Below are positions 49,850-59,522 of a stretch of 64,000 nt of DNA, piece after piece. The stretch is from positions 1,550,001 through 1,614,000 of the forward strand of contig CAWJOU010000005.1 of NCBI GenBank assembly GCA_963844575.1. Reading direction: 5' to 3'. The notes under the pieces are model-generated. The model saw only the letters and a program-made list of their open reading frames with translations. It was not told the DNA's origin and ran no database searches. This DNA comes from DASZUK01 sp963844575. GTDB lineage: Bacteria > Actinomycetota > Acidimicrobiia > Acidimicrobiales > RAAP-2. Position 1 is the stretch's first letter; each line of letters begins with the position of its first letter. Position numbers and translations under genes: made by a program.

Positions 49850-51315
49850 ACGGGCGGGTTCCGGACGACGGGGTACGAACAACTGAAAGGGCTGTCTCCC
49901 CGCTCGTCGGGGCGACGGCCCTCATCGCCGTGCCGGCCGGTCCGCCCCAACCGACGGTCCCGCCGGAAGGCGCTCGCTCGCTCGTCGTCGAGGTCCACGA
50001 CCGCGTCGACCTGCCGCCTGACGAGGTGGTGGTCGATGGCCTGGCCGCCGACGATTTCGAGGTCGACGCCGCCGACGACGTGACAGCCGATGATGTCGTC
50101 GCTGACGAGACGGTGGCCGACGACGGCCTCGGTCCGGAGGGTGACGAGGCCGATGACGTCGATGACGTCGAGGACGTCGAGGACACGGCCGAGGAGGCCG
50201 TTGCCGAGCTGCTGCCCGATGACGACGGCGACGATTCCGTCCGGACGGACGGTGTGGGTCGGTCGGCGGGATCGAGAGGCGAGCCGCGGACCGACGGGCG
50301 GGTGGCCGACCCGGGCCGGGCCGGGAGGCCTCGTCAGAGCTCGTCGGGGTCGGACTACTTCGGTGGTAGCGCCGAGGATCCGGTCCACACGTACCTGAAG
50401 GAGATCGGGAAGGTCCCGCTGCTGAGCGCTGAGCTCGAGGTCGAGATGGCGCGGCGGATCGAGGAGGGCAACGAGGCGGCGGCCCGTATGGCCGCCCACG
50501 GCCTGGCCGAAGCCGAAGGCCTGCCGGAGGAGCAGCTGCTGTCGCCGGACGACCGGTTCCGGGACCGGCGGCTCGTGCGGCGGGGCGAGCTGGCCAAGGA
50601 GGCGTTGATCGAGGCCAACCTCCGCCTCGTCGTGTCGATCGCCAAGCGGTACCGCAACCGAGGGCTGGCCTTCCTCGACCTGATCCAGGAGGGCAACCTC
50701 GGGCTGATGCGGGCGGTCGACAAGTTCGACTACACGAAGGGCTTCAAGTTCTCGACGTACGCGACGTGGTGGATCCGCCAGGCGATCACCCGAGCGATCG
50801 CCGACCAGGCTCGGACGATCCGAATTCCGGTCCACATGGTCGAGACGATCAACAAGGTCGTCTGGGCCCAGCGGCAGCTCTTGCAGGAGCTCGGCCGGGA
50901 GCCGACGGCCGAGGAGGTTGCCCAGCGGGTCGAGTTCGCGATCGAACGGGTGCGGGAGATCCAGCGGATCAACCAGGACACCGTCTCGCTCGAACAGCCC
51001 GTCGGGGAGGAGGACGATTTCAGCCTGTCCGACCTCATCGAGGATCGTGGCGCGGTCGTCCCCGACGACGCGGCCACCCGGGCCATGCTCGACCAGGCCG
51101 TCAAGGAGGCGCTCGCCCACCTGACGACGCGGGAGCAGGACGTCGTCCGTCTCCGGTTCGGGCTCGAGGACGGCAAGATCCGCACCCTCGAAGAGGTCGG
51201 CCGGGAGTTCGGCGTCACCCGGGAGCGAGTCCGCCAGATCGAGTCGAAAACGCTCGCCAAGCTCCGCCGGCCGGACGCCGCGTACCTGCTCCGCGACTAC
51301 CTCGAAGAGGCCTGA
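49846..51315 (+). CDS. sigA: Primary sigma factor (SigA/RpoD)
   Basis: A 489-residue sigma-70. The first about 165 residues are acidic and low-complexity ([20 protein letters not shown]), like region 1.1. Region 1.2 is [20 protein letters not shown]. Region 2 is [20 protein letters not shown] then [19 protein letters not shown]. Region 3 follows, and region 4 is [20 protein letters not shown]. All match the essential housekeeping factor. ATG 49846 overlaps the dnaG stop, implying co-expression of replication initiation and transcription genes. Confidence 0.97.
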   Translation: MNGRVPDDGVRTTERAVSPLVGATALIAVPAGPPQPTVPPEGARSLVVEVHDRVDLPPDEVVVDGLAADDFEVDAADDVTADDVVADETVADDGLGPEGDEADDVDDVEDVEDTAEEAVAELLPDDDGDDSVRTDGVGRSAGSRGEPRTDGRVADPGRAGRPRQSSSGSDYFGGSAEDPVHTYLKEIGKVPLLSAELEVEMARRIEEGNEAAARMAAHGLAEAEGLPEEQLLSPDDRFRDRRLVRRGELAKEALIEANLRLVVSIAKRYRNRGLAFLDLIQEGNLGLMRAVDKFDYTKGFKFSTYATWWIRQAITRAIADQARTIRIPVHMVETINKVVWAQRQLLQELGREPTAEEVAQRVEFAIERVREIQRINQDTVSLEQPVGEEDDFSLSDLIEDRGAVVPDDAATRAMLDQAVKEALAHLTTREQDVVRLRFGLEDGKIRTLEEVGREFGVTRERVRQIESKTLAKLRRPDAAYLLRDYLEEA

Positions 51316-51476
51316 CCGGTTTCTTTCGACCGGCCCGCATGTCGGCCGGCGTCGGGTGGGGGCCGCTGGTTGTCGACGCTCAGTCTCTGGCTGCTCACCG
51401 GGCTCGGCGGCTGTAACGTCGGGAGGCCGCGGCCAGTCGGGACCCGATGGACCGACTGCTATCGTCGCGTGGTCTT

Positions 51477-51548
<72 letters not shown>

Positions 51549-51726
51549 CTCTTCCCGGCGTTTCCCCTGGCCAGATCCTGTGGCAACAGGAGGCGGGTGT
51601 GGTGGTTTCGATGCCGCGGGCGTTGTGCGCGCGAACGAAATCCGCGATCACCCGGAGCGGGTTCCCACGAGGACAGCCCGACCAGATCGAGGCTGCCGGC
51701 CGACACCGTGCGGGTATCCTATGGCC

Positions 51727-51921
51727 ATGGCCGCGCAGCCCGTCATGACCGCTGAGGAATTGATCGAGCGAATGCGGCACGCCGCGCCCCCGACCGAGGA
51801 CGACGTGACCATCCTGTGGGACGGGCGGCGTCTGGACTCCCGTGAGGCCGTGATGGAGTGGCTGGTCGAGGTGGAGGCCAAGCGGGCCGAGGAGGCCGCG
51901 GCTGCCGGTGGCGACGTCTGA
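51727..51921 (+). CDS. Small acidic protein paired with nucleotidyltransferase, antitoxin candidate
   Basis: A 64-residue, helical, acidic protein (VMTAEELIERMRHAAPPTED; MEWLVEVEAKRAEEAAA). No family is recognised. TATCCT lies 6 nt before ATG 51727 and directly abuts the alternative ATG 51721, which favours a leaderless start at 51727. The stop lies 14 nt inside the following nucleotidyltransferase gene. Tight coupling and small size suggest the partner of a two-gene TA-like unit. Both genes lie between the two copies of the tRNA-Asn 3' end. Confidence 0.55.
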   Translation: MAAQPVMTAEELIERMRHAAPPTEDDVTILWDGRRLDSREAVMEWLVEVEAKRAEEAAAAGGDV

Positions 51922-52456
51922 CGGTCCGCCTCACGACCTCGGACGGCTGATCGAGGTTCTGGACCGCCACCGGGTCGAGTACTTGATGGTTGGTGGCGTG
52001 GCCGCGACCGGGTATGGCGCCGAGCGCCCGACCGAGGACGCCGACTGTGTGGTCCGCCGGGAACGGGCCAATCTCGACCGCCTCGCCGGTGCACTTCGTG
52101 AGCTGCACGCTCGGCTCCGTGTTGGCGGCATGAGCGACGCCGAGGCCCGCACGCTGCCGGTCCAGATCGACGCCACGGCACTCGACCTGGCGGGGATGTC
52201 GACGTGGATGACCGACGCCGGTCCCTTCGACGTCCTCGCCGGCCTGGAGGCTCCCGACGGCCGCCTTGTTCCCTATGAGGAGCTGGCCACTCGCTCGACC
52301 CTGCTGCAGGGGGACGGGTTCGTCATCCGGGCTGCCGCACTCGAGGACATCATCACCGCCAAGGAGCGGGCTGACCGAGCGAAGGACCGCGAAGCCCTCC
52401 CGGAGCTGCGCGCCCTGCGCGATCGGAAACCGCCGGCGGAGGCCGGGGGACTCTAG
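51908..52456 (+). CDS. Nucleotidyltransferase-fold protein (DUF6036/AbiEii-like)
   Basis: A 182-residue protein: LGRLIEVLDRHRVEYLMVGG, VAATGYGAERPTEDADCVV (the GG...D-x-D core of the nucleotidyltransferase fold) and a C-terminal helix with AALEDIITAKERADRAKDRE. It resembles DUF6036 and the toxin half of AbiE-type systems, where such enzymes modify tRNA or other targets. The GTG start overlaps the small upstream gene by 14 nt. Activity and target are inferred from the fold only. Confidence 0.7.
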   Translation: MATSDGPPHDLGRLIEVLDRHRVEYLMVGGVAATGYGAERPTEDADCVVRRERANLDRLAGALRELHARLRVGGMSDAEARTLPVQIDATALDLAGMSTWMTDAGPFDVLAGLEAPDGRLVPYEELATRSTLLQGDGFVIRAAALEDIITAKERADRAKDREALPELRALRDRKPPAEAGGL

Positions 52457-52578
52457 CGGCGGGTGATCGGCGCTGGGGGGCTGTTCGACGGATGTCGTCG
52501 AACTCGCGTCAATGCCGGGGTCCCGTTCGCGCACTACGCGCGCGAACGGACGGTCACTGGGGGTCACGGACGGTCATC

Positions 52579-52590
52579 GGGGGGGGGGGG
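52579..52590. repeat. Homopolymer tract of 12 G
   Basis: Twelve consecutive G residues in non-coding sequence between the nucleotidyltransferase gene and the tRNA-Asn fragment. Such a run is prone to slippage and also to sequencing error. No gene is visible in frame across it. Confidence 0.8.
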
Positions 52591-52654
52591 CAGGTGGACC
52601 TCTTTCACCAAGGGTTTCGTCGTTGTCCCCAGGTGGCGGTGTCGGCTAGTCCTC

Positions 52655-52687
52655 CCGCTAGGTTGAGAGTTTGAGTCTCCCCCGGAG
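52655..52687 (+). repeat. Duplicated 3' end of tRNA-Asn (attachment-site scar)
   Basis: From CCGCTAGGTTGAGAGTT to CCCCGGAG the sequence matches tRNA-Asn positions 51514-51548, with one T-loop change (TTTGAGT) and a 2-nt deletion. Direct repetition of a tRNA 3' half is the normal footprint of integrase-mediated insertion. The 1.1 kb between holds only the small TA-like pair and no integrase. Confidence 0.75.
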
Positions 52688-52699
52688 ATTGGCTCTTAC

Positions 52700-52719
52700 G
52701 CTCTCCACCTGGTGAGAGC
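52700..52719. terminator. Hairpin downstream of the surface-protein gene
   Basis: GCTCT-CACC pairs with GGTG-AGAGC with a single bulged base and a very small loop, 25 nt beyond the stop of the minus-strand gene at 52744. There is no strong T-tract. Confidence 0.4.
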
Positions 52720-52743
52720 CCGTTGTGGCCCTCGCTTACGCCG

Positions 52744-54875
52744 TTACTCCCTGGTGGGAACGGCCCCGACGATATCGGTCACGTCAGCCCCAAGGCCCGG
52801 CAGCGAACCCACGAAGCCGGCGTCGCCGAAGGAGAAGGTGCCCCCGTCGGAGCCGATGAGCCAGTAGCCCGCTGTATCGGCCGTGGGGACGATACCGATG
52901 ACCGGACGGGCGGGAGTCACTCCGAGCGCCGGCAGTGTGCTGAAAGCCTTGGCGTTCCCAAAGGCATAGACGGTGCCGTTCTGAGTGACGATCCAATAGC
53001 CGGCTCCATTGGGCGTTCCCGCAATAGCCGAGACCGGCGAGAGCGCCCTCGTTGCCGAACCGAGCTGCTGAGCGGCTCCGAAGGCGTAGACCGTGCCGTT
53101 GGCGGCGACGAGCCAGTAACCGTTCCCCGAGGGCGTTGCCGCGATGCCGACGATGTTGCTTACGCTGATGCCGTCGCCAGGTAGCGAACCGAGGAACGGA
53201 GCGTTGCCGAAGGCGTAGACACCACCGTCTCGGCCCACCATGAAGTACCCGCCATTTGTCCCGGTTGGGACGATACCGGTGATGGGCTGCGCCGGCTTGA
53301 CCCCGATTCCGGGCAGTGAGCCCAGGAACGGAGCGTTCCCGAAGCTGAACACCCCGCCGTCGGCGCCCACCAAGAAGTACCCCTGGTTGTTGGAGGTGGG
53401 GACCATGCCGGCGATGTCGTTGACGGCGATCCCGAGGCCAGGAAGCGAGCCGTAGTAGCCGCCGGAGCTTCCGGTCGGGAGGACGAACACACCACCGTCC
53501 GAGCCGACGAGGTCAAAGCCCGAGGCCGGAGGAGTTGGTGCTGGAACCGGCGCTGGGACGGGTGGTGCTGGGACGGGTGGTGCCGTGACCCGAAGTGGCG
53601 AGGTAGCAGTCGACGAGGAGAAGTTGTTGCTGCCCCCGTAGCTTGCGGTCACTGTGTCCAGGCCAACCGGGGCCGTCGTGCTGGTGCACGAGCCCGACCC
53701 TGTCGTCAACGTGACCACACATACTGCGGTGCTCCCGATCGAGACGCTGGCGGTACCGGCAGGTGTGCCCACGGATGACGTCACGGCAACGGCGTAGGTG
53801 ACCGACGCTCCTTGGGTGACGGAGGTGGGAGTGGTCGACACCGACGTCGCCGTGGCCGCCGTGCTCACGGTGAAGGTCTGGGGGCTCCCTACGGCTGTGC
53901 TGTAGTGGGCTCCGGCGGCGACGTGCGCGGCGAGCGAGCACGTCCCGGCGCCGACGTAGGAGACCGTGGCGCCGCTGACGGTGCAGACTCCGGGCGAGCT
54001 GGAGGTCACCGAAGTGGTCCCGTCGCCCGTGGTTGTCACCGTTGCCGCGAAGCTGCCACCGTACGTGGCGTTCGTCGGCAGATCATCGACCGTCGGAGGG
54101 TTCGGCGTCAGCCCGACGCTGAAGGACGGTCCTGAGACGAAGGCCTGGTTGCCGAGATCGTCTGTCACCTGGATACGGGTCTGGTACGTCCCGTTGGCCA
54201 AACCGTTCGGCACGGTGCAGACCTCGTGGAAGTAGCCGTCGGTGGCGGTGCTGCCCGTGGCCTGAGTGGGTGGTGCGCAGGCGCCAGAGGGAAGCCCGGC
54301 CCCGCCGGGGCCGGAGACCACCGCTGCGTTGTACGTCAGTGTGGTCCCATGGGTGACCTGCCACGAGATGGTCGTCGGTTGTCCGGCTGTCACCGTGCTG
54401 GGGGCGACGGACGATGTGACCACCACGGGGGAGCCACCACGGTGCTGTTCACCACGCTGAAGGACGGTCCTGAGACGAAGGCCTGGTTGCCGAGATCGTC
54501 TGTCACCTGGATACGGGTCTGGTACGTCCCGTTGGCCAAACCGTTCGGCACGGTGCAGACCTCGTGGAAGTAGCCGTCGGTGGCGGTGCCCGAGACCTGG
54601 ATGGGCGTTGCGCAGGCGCCAGAGGGAAGCCCGGCCCCGCCGGGGCCGGAGACCACCGCTGCGTTGTACGTCAGTGTGGTCCCATGGGTGACCTGCCACG
54701 AGATGGTCGTCGGTTGTCCGGCTGTCACCGTGCTGGGGGCGACGGACGATGTGACCACCACGGGGGGAGCCACCGGTGTGGCACCTGCAGAAACGGCCTC
54801 GGGGACGGTCATCCCGATGGTCACGAGGACGACCAGGGCTACGACTCTCGCACGCGCTAGTACTCCCTCTGGCAC
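52744..54875 (-). pseudogene. Secreted repeat protein with internal duplication, frameshifted at a G tract
   Basis: From ATG 54875 a signal peptide (ARVVALVVLVTIGMTVPEAV) leads into an Ig-like module (VVVTSSVAPSTVTAGQPTTI to AFVSGPSFSVV). The frame then fails at 54427-54431, where a run of five G replaces six G in the homologous unit at 54762-54767. Adding one base restores a single frame to the stop at 52744 (711 codons in total). Beyond it lie a second copy of the module, a Big_5-type Ig domain (TSVSTTPTSVTQGASVTYAV), a Pro/Ala/Val linker and about five beta-propeller-like repeats (GYFLVGADGGVFSFGNAPFL). It is an extracellular protein of unknown ligand. The break may be real, phase-variable or a base-calling error. 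Confidence 0.8.
54116..54774. repeat. Direct duplication of about 320 bp within the surface-protein gene
   Basis: 54116-54437 and 54454-54774 are nearly identical (offset 338 bp). They differ mainly in a short block encoding APPTQATGST versus ATPIQVSGT, and in one G of a G tract. They encode the two consecutive Ig-like modules. High nucleotide identity implies a recent duplication or ongoing gene conversion. Confidence 0.9.
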
Positions 54876-55605
54876 GCTAAGGCTCGGTGGTCAGTACAGA
54901 TAGCGTGGCCGACAGCGTGACGCGTCGAACATGCCCACGCAAATACCAGTTCCGGGCCCGGCTGGAGCGAGGGTCCACCGCACCGGCACTATCGAGAGGC
55001 ACCATTGGGACATGGCCCTCTTGGATTTTGACCGACCGGACAACATCGTCGACCCAGGCCCGGTCGACGATGTTCTCGGTGATCGAGAAGCCGAGCTGGA
55101 TCGCTCCCTCAGCCAGAGAGAGGATCGCCCGATCTACGAAGCCATCTTCATCTACTGACCCGATCCCATTGCGACCTTGCCGTCGCCGTCGTCACTGCGG
55201 TCTGATCTTCGTTTCGGCGAGGCGATCTGGCAGGGCGCTGATGAGACCCGTCGATTCCCTGACAACGCCGCGGTCGGTGCGAGTCACGCACGTTCGATGT
55301 GAGCCCTGGCCTTATCGGCGAATCGGTCGATAGATCTGCTCACCGCTTAACGAGATCGGATCCAGCGGGAGCGCCTTCGGCAACCCACGGTTCCCGGTCC
55401 TCGTGCCAGACATTCGTGACCCCCGTTCACCGATCGTATGGCGGCCTCGACCGCCAATGTCTCATCGTTGTACTGCTGCTCCAACAGCGTCCATGACGGG
55501 TGAGGCTAGGCGACCATTTTCGGTTGAAACCCCATTGGCCTTCCTCGTATCTCCGACGAGATCGTCGACTCTTACACGCGACCTGTAACTAAGCGAGGAG
55601 CGACG
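54876..55605. other. 730-bp intergenic region, no supported gene
   Basis: The region holds the promoters of two diverging secreted-protein genes. A 75-residue frame at 54931 and others show no family, ribosome site or codon bias. GAGGAG about 7 nt before ATG 55606 is the ribosome site of the next gene. I see no repeat or RNA gene. Confidence 0.5.
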
Positions 55606-56529
55606 ATGCAGCGGATGATATGGGGGGCGTCAACGCTGGCCGTGGTGGGGGCCCTGACCCTCGGCACGATGAGCTCGGTCCAGGCGGGGGCCAGCCAGCC
55701 CGGCGCCTCGCTTCGAGGGAAGGTGCTGTCGGTGTCGGACCTTCCAGCTGGATGGAGCGTCGGCCACACATCGAAGGGCACAGCAACCGACCGGGGATGT
55801 TTCCACGCCTTCTCCATCAAGTCACCGGCCGGCACCAGGGCCAAAGTCGCCTTCACGGGAGCGTCTACAACCTTCCTGGGAGAGACGTTGGCCACGGGGC
55901 ACATCGAGGTGACCAGGTGGACCGATCTGACCGATCAGCTGAAGGACTGCGAGCCGTTCACTTTCACCGCGACAGGAAAGACCGCGAAAGTGTCCGTCGG
56001 GGCCATGTCGTTCCCCAAGGTCGGGAAGCAGTCGATGGCCTACTCGATGACGATCACCGTGACAACGCGCACGCTCGACGCCGACGTCGTCCTGTTCAAA
56101 GCCGGGAAGTACGTCGGACTCGTCGACTACGGCGGACTCGGGACTCCCGACGTGACACAGGCCGAGAAGTTCGTCGACCTGGCTGTCGCCAAGGTGAACG
56201 GGAGCCATGGCACGACGGTGACGACGACTCCTGCGGCCACCACGACCACCACGACTACTACGACGACCACGACGACTGTCCCGCCAACGACGACCTCTCC
56301 GCCGACGACGGTGCCGCTACCCCCGACGACGGTGCCCCCGTCGACCGCACCAGCTCCACCGCCGACCGCGGCAGCCTCGGCCTGTAGCCCCATCGACGAC
56401 GAAGGCGGGTGCTACGAACCAGGCGAGTACTGCCGCGACGCCACACATGGCGTCGCGGGAACGGCTGGCGACGGCGAAGCGATCGCCTGTGAAGACAACG
56501 ATGGTTGGCGCTGGGAGCCGACCTCGTAG
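55606..56529 (+). CDS. Secreted protein with Thr/Pro linker and C-terminal Cys-rich module
   Basis: A 307-residue protein. A signal peptide (IWGASTLAVVGALTLGTM, cleavage near VQAGA) is followed by a 180-residue domain (LRGKVLSVSDLPAGWSVGH to AEKFVDLAVAKVNG) that resembles actinobacterial lipoprotein-like, PknH-sensor-type domains. Then come a tract of about 14 consecutive Thr, a Pro/Thr linker, and a 40-residue module with four cysteines (GGCYEPGEYCRDATHGVAG; IACEDNDGWRWEP) found at the C-terminus of many secreted actinobacterial proteins. GAGGAG supports the ATG. Function is unknown; it is probably cell-wall-associated. Confidence 0.75.
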   Translation: MQRMIWGASTLAVVGALTLGTMSSVQAGASQPGASLRGKVLSVSDLPAGWSVGHTSKGTATDRGCFHAFSIKSPAGTRAKVAFTGASTTFLGETLATGHIEVTRWTDLTDQLKDCEPFTFTATGKTAKVSVGAMSFPKVGKQSMAYSMTITVTTRTLDADVVLFKAGKYVGLVDYGGLGTPDVTQAEKFVDLAVAKVNGSHGTTVTTTPAATTTTTTTTTTTTTVPPTTTSPPTTVPLPPTTVPPSTAPAPPPTAAASACSPIDDEGGCYEPGEYCRDATHGVAGTAGDGEAIACEDNDGWRWEPTS

Positions 56530-56570
56530 GGGCTGTCCGGCGATCGAGGAGGTTGGTCCCCTTGATGCTT

Positions 56571-56828
56571 TTAGCGGGCGTTTGCCGCAAGCGTCAGGCG
56601 ATGGAGGAGATCCTCGATCACCGAGAGGCTGGGGTATGCCCGGACCAGTGGGGCGAGGGTGGTTGACGTAGCTGTGGCCGGCGCCATGAGAAGTTCGACG
56701 CCCACCGGTTCGCCGGTGTTGTCGAGATCGACGGCCAAAGAGTCACCGAACTGCTCGGTCGTCGCGACGGTGGCATCGGACAGCTTCACGTACGTGGCGT
56801 CCGCTTCCGGGTCGTACGTCACGAGCAC
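56571..56828 (-). CDS. DUF2283 antitoxin-like protein
   Basis: An 85-residue protein with the DUF2283 pattern: VTYDPEADATYVKLSDATVA, then SLAVDLDNTGEPVGVELL. DUF2283 genes commonly follow DUF4258 genes as two-gene TA-like units, and one lies directly upstream here. GTG 56828 starts 10 nt after the stop of that gene. It looks intact, while its partner carries a frameshift. The extra 30-residue C-terminus (LVRAYPSLSVIEDLLHRL) is longer than the minimal domain. Confidence 0.75.
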   Translation of the reverse strand: MLVTYDPEADATYVKLSDATVATTEQFGDSLAVDLDNTGEPVGVELLMAPATATSTTLAPLVRAYPSLSVIEDLLHRLTLAANAR

Positions 56829-56837
56829 ACCTACAGG

Positions 56838-57066
56838 CTACCGGCAGGGTGGTCGACGGCGCTCGGCCACCGTCACGACGAGTACGGAATCGCTGTCGGC
56901 GACAACGACGACGAAGAGCTGGCGGCCGACTGGGGTGCGACCGATGACTACTGTCCGGGTCGGTTCGTCGATCCTCGGGGTCGGAGAGGACCTCGGCTAC
57001 GTCAGCGGCGTCGACGGCCCGCTCCCGCATCCGCTCAGCGGCGTGCTCACTGAACCGGAGCTCCAC
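56838..57066 (-). pseudogene. DUF4258 toxin-like protein, frameshifted
   Basis: The first frame reads MELRFSEHAAERMRERAVDA then ADVAEVLSDPEDRRTDP, the normal DUF4258 start. It then loses homology near 56957. One base over, the continuation is VVIGRTPVGRQLFVVVVADS then DSVLVVTVAERRR to a stop at 56838, the normal end of the family. A single-base insertion therefore splits the gene. DUF4258 proteins have a RelE/BrnT-like fold and are presumed RNases. Confidence 0.75.
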
Positions 57067-57150
57067 CCCAGCGGACGGTAGGGGCTGGTTGTGACGAGAC
57101 GCCGAGCGTTGTCCGCTGGTTCGGGCAACCGGCCGGTTCGAGGGGGCGGA

Positions 57151-59277
57151 TCAGTCGGCCGCGACGGCGACGATCGGCGCGACCAGCCGTGTCGGGCCGA
57201 TCGAGCCGAAGTAGGCGGCGTCGCCGTAGGCGTAGACCGACCCGCCGGCCCCGGCGATCCAGTAGCCGCCACCGTCCGGGGTCGGGCTGAGGCCGACGAC
57301 CGGCGGTTGGCCGGTGATGCCCTGGCCGGGCACCGATCCGAGGTAGCCGGCATTGCCGAACGAGAACAGGCCACCGTCAGCGGCGACGAGCCAGTAACCG
57401 GTCCCGCTCGGCGTTGGCGCCATGCCGACGACCGGCTGGTCGAGCGGCTTCCCACCCATCGACCCGTAGAAGGCGGCATCGCCGAACGCGAAGATCCCGC
57501 CGTCGGCTGCGACGAGCCAGTAGCCCTTGCCGTCGGCGGTCGGCGCGATGCTCACGATCGGTTGGTTCAGCGGCTTGCCGCCCATCGAGCCATAGAAGGT
57601 CGCGTCACCGAACGCGAAGACGCCACCGTCCGACGCGACCTGCCAGTAGCCCTTGCCGTCGAGCGTCGGCGCGGCACCGACGATCGGTTTGTTCAGCGGT
57701 TTCCCGCCCATCGAGCCGTAGAATTGGGCATCCCCGAAGCTGAAGACGCCGCCGTCGGACGCGACCTCCCAGTAACCGCCGTCGCTCGGGGCAACGGCCA
57801 GCCCGACGACCGGCTTGTTGAGCGGCTTGCCGCCCATCGACCCGTAGAACTGGGCGGTCCCGAACGCGAAGACCCCACCGTCGCCAGCGGCCAAGAGGAA
57901 GCCCTGGTTCGACGCGGGTGGCAGGACCATCTGCTCGATCAGGGACTGCAGGCCGGGGGATGTCCCCTTGGTCGAGGTCACCGCGCTACCGGCCGCCCAG
58001 CATGACGCCGCCTTCACACACGAGATCGTGTCGAGGATGCTGAGGACGGTCACGTTCGGGCTCGGCTGGATCGACCACGCCGACCCGTTCCAGCTCTCGA
58101 TGAAGCCCTTCGGCATGAACCCGCCGCCTGTCCCTGTGCCGCCGCCTGTCCCTGTGCCTGTCCCTGTGTGGTGGCCTGTGCCCTTTGTCCCACTTTCGCC
58201 TACGCCGACACTTCCGGACCCGACGGCCCAGCACCGTGTCGCCGACAGGCACGTGACGTCACCGAGAAGAGCCCCGCCGGTCCCGGGCGGTGACGCCGTG
58301 GCGACGACCGACCACGACGAGCCGTTCCAGCGCTCCGCCAGCGCGGTCCCGGCCTTCCCCGAGCTGTTCGTCGACGAACCGGCCGCCCAGCAGTCCGTGC
58401 CGGTCACACAGGTGACGCTGCTCAGGTAGCTGCCATCCGGCGCGGCCGCCTGGTAGCTCGGGACGATCGACCACGCCGACCCGTTCCAGTGCTCGATCAG
58501 CCCTTGGTCACCCTGGCCGCCGGGGAAGATCGGCAGGAATGTCGACTTCTCCTGGTTCGGTCCCGCACTGCCGACGGCCCAGCAGTCGGCGGGACCGCTG
58601 CAGTCGACTGCGACGAGCTCGTCGTAGGTCTGGCCGGAAGGGGTAGCCGGCTCGATCGACCACGCCGAGCCGTTCCAGTGCTCGACCAACAGCGACGACT
58701 CGTTGCCTCCGGTTGCTGTCGTCGTGTACCCGACCGCCCAGCAGTCCGACGTTGTCACGCACGTCACTCCCTGGAGCAGGGCACCCGACGCCCCGGACGG
58801 GTTCGGGGTCGAGACGATCGACCACGCCGTCCCGTTCCAGTGCGCGGCCAACGTCCCGGTCGGTTGGCCACCCTGGCCGGCCAGCATCGTGCCGACGGCC
58901 CAGCAGTCGGCGATGCTGACGCACGTCACGCCGAAGAACCCGCCGTGGACGGCTGGGTTCGCCGGAACGGCGGCCAGCGACCACGTCGCGCCATTCCACT
59001 GCTCGATCAACGGCGTGAACTGCGCATCCGGGTTTGTGCCGAGTCCTGTCACCGTCGTGCCGACGGTCCAGCATTCGACGGCGTTCGCGCACGTGCTCCC
59101 GAGGACGATGTCGTCGGGCTCGCTGCTGCTCGGGCTCGTAACGATGTTCCAGCCCGACGGGCCCGGCACGGTCGCCGCGGTCGCCCCTTGGGAAGGGACG
59201 GCCAACGCGACCAGCGGGACGACGACCGCGCTCGCCGCCATGACCACCCGGCGCCAACCCCTCCGGCGGCCGATCAC
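57151..59277 (-). CDS. Large secreted double-repeat protein
   Basis: A protein of about 708 residues from GTG 59277. A signal peptide (RRVVMAASAVVVPLVALA) precedes about six repeats of 55-65 residues with the signature CWAVG followed by LIEHWNGSAWSIV and paired cysteines. A Gly/Thr-rich hinge (GTGTGTGGGTGTGG) follows, then six repeats of 45 residues (GYWLVAADGGIFAFGDAAFY GSMGGKPLNQPIVG), near-identical in the middle. Both repeat types look like beta-propeller blades. Such proteins are abundant in acidimicrobial and related actinobacterial genomes; they are exported and probably act at the cell surface. The ligand is unknown. The same 45-residue repeat family occurs in the gene at 52744. Confidence 0.85.
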   Translation of the reverse strand: MIGRRRGWRRVVMAASAVVVPLVALAVPSQGATAATVPGPSGWNIVTSPSSSEPDDIVLGSTCANAVECWTVGTTVTGLGTNPDAQFTPLIEQWNGATWSLAAVPANPAVHGGFFGVTCVSIADCWAVGTMLAGQGGQPTGTLAAHWNGTAWSIVSTPNPSGASGALLQGVTCVTTSDCWAVGYTTTATGGNESSLLVEHWNGSAWSIEPATPSGQTYDELVAVDCSGPADCWAVGSAGPNQEKSTFLPIFPGGQGDQGLIEHWNGSAWSIVPSYQAAAPDGSYLSSVTCVTGTDCWAAGSSTNSSGKAGTALAERWNGSSWSVVATASPPGTGGALLGDVTCLSATRCWAVGSGSVGVGESGTKGTGHHTGTGTGTGGGTGTGGGFMPKGFIESWNGSAWSIQPSPNVTVLSILDTISCVKAASCWAAGSAVTSTKGTSPGLQSLIEQMVLPPASNQGFLLAAGDGGVFAFGTAQFYGSMGGKPLNKPVVGLAVAPSDGGYWEVASDGGVFSFGDAQFYGSMGGKPLNKPIVGAAPTLDGKGYWQVASDGGVFAFGDATFYGSMGGKPLNQPIVSIAPTADGKGYWLVAADGGIFAFGDAAFYGSMGGKPLDQPVVGMAPTPSGTGYWLVAADGGLFSFGNAGYLGSVPGQGITGQPPVVGLSPTPDGGGYWIAGAGGSVYAYGDAAYFGSIGPTRLVAPIVAVAAD

Positions 59278-59510
59278 CGTGCGTGCCTGCCACGGGTCAC
59301 TGCGTTTGTCGGCACGTTCCGATGTTCGCGCCCGGCGACCGTTGTTCGGCGGAGATAATGGGGATTTCCGATTCCTGCCGGCTATGGGCAACCGCGCTGC
59401 CACCACGCCGAAACCAGACCCGCACTTTCGATGAAGGCCGGCCGCCGGCACGCCTCCCGGTCGTCCTCGGCGGCCGCGGCAACGGGGCGGACTTGGCCGA
59501 TCGACGTCCG

Positions 59511-59516
59511 TATCCT
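59511..59516 (+). promoter_or_regulatory. -10 box TATCCT of the DinB-fold gene
   Basis: TATCCT is 6 nt before ATG 59523; leaderless spacing. Confidence 0.4.
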
Positions 59517-59522
59517 GGGTCC

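Noticed and set aside
52744..54699. Start of the surface-protein frame at 54699
   Set aside because: The first about 90 residues of that frame are an out-of-frame reading of the first Ig-like unit; the real start is the signal peptide at 54875 plus a one-base correction.
54931..55158. 75-residue plus-strand frame between two secreted-protein genes
   Set aside because: No ribosome site, no homology, no codon bias; considered chance.
57400..57900. Regularly spaced DNA repeats as a CRISPR array
   Set aside because: The roughly 135-bp periodicity is in frame within a coding sequence and encodes protein blades; there are no short repeats with unique spacers.
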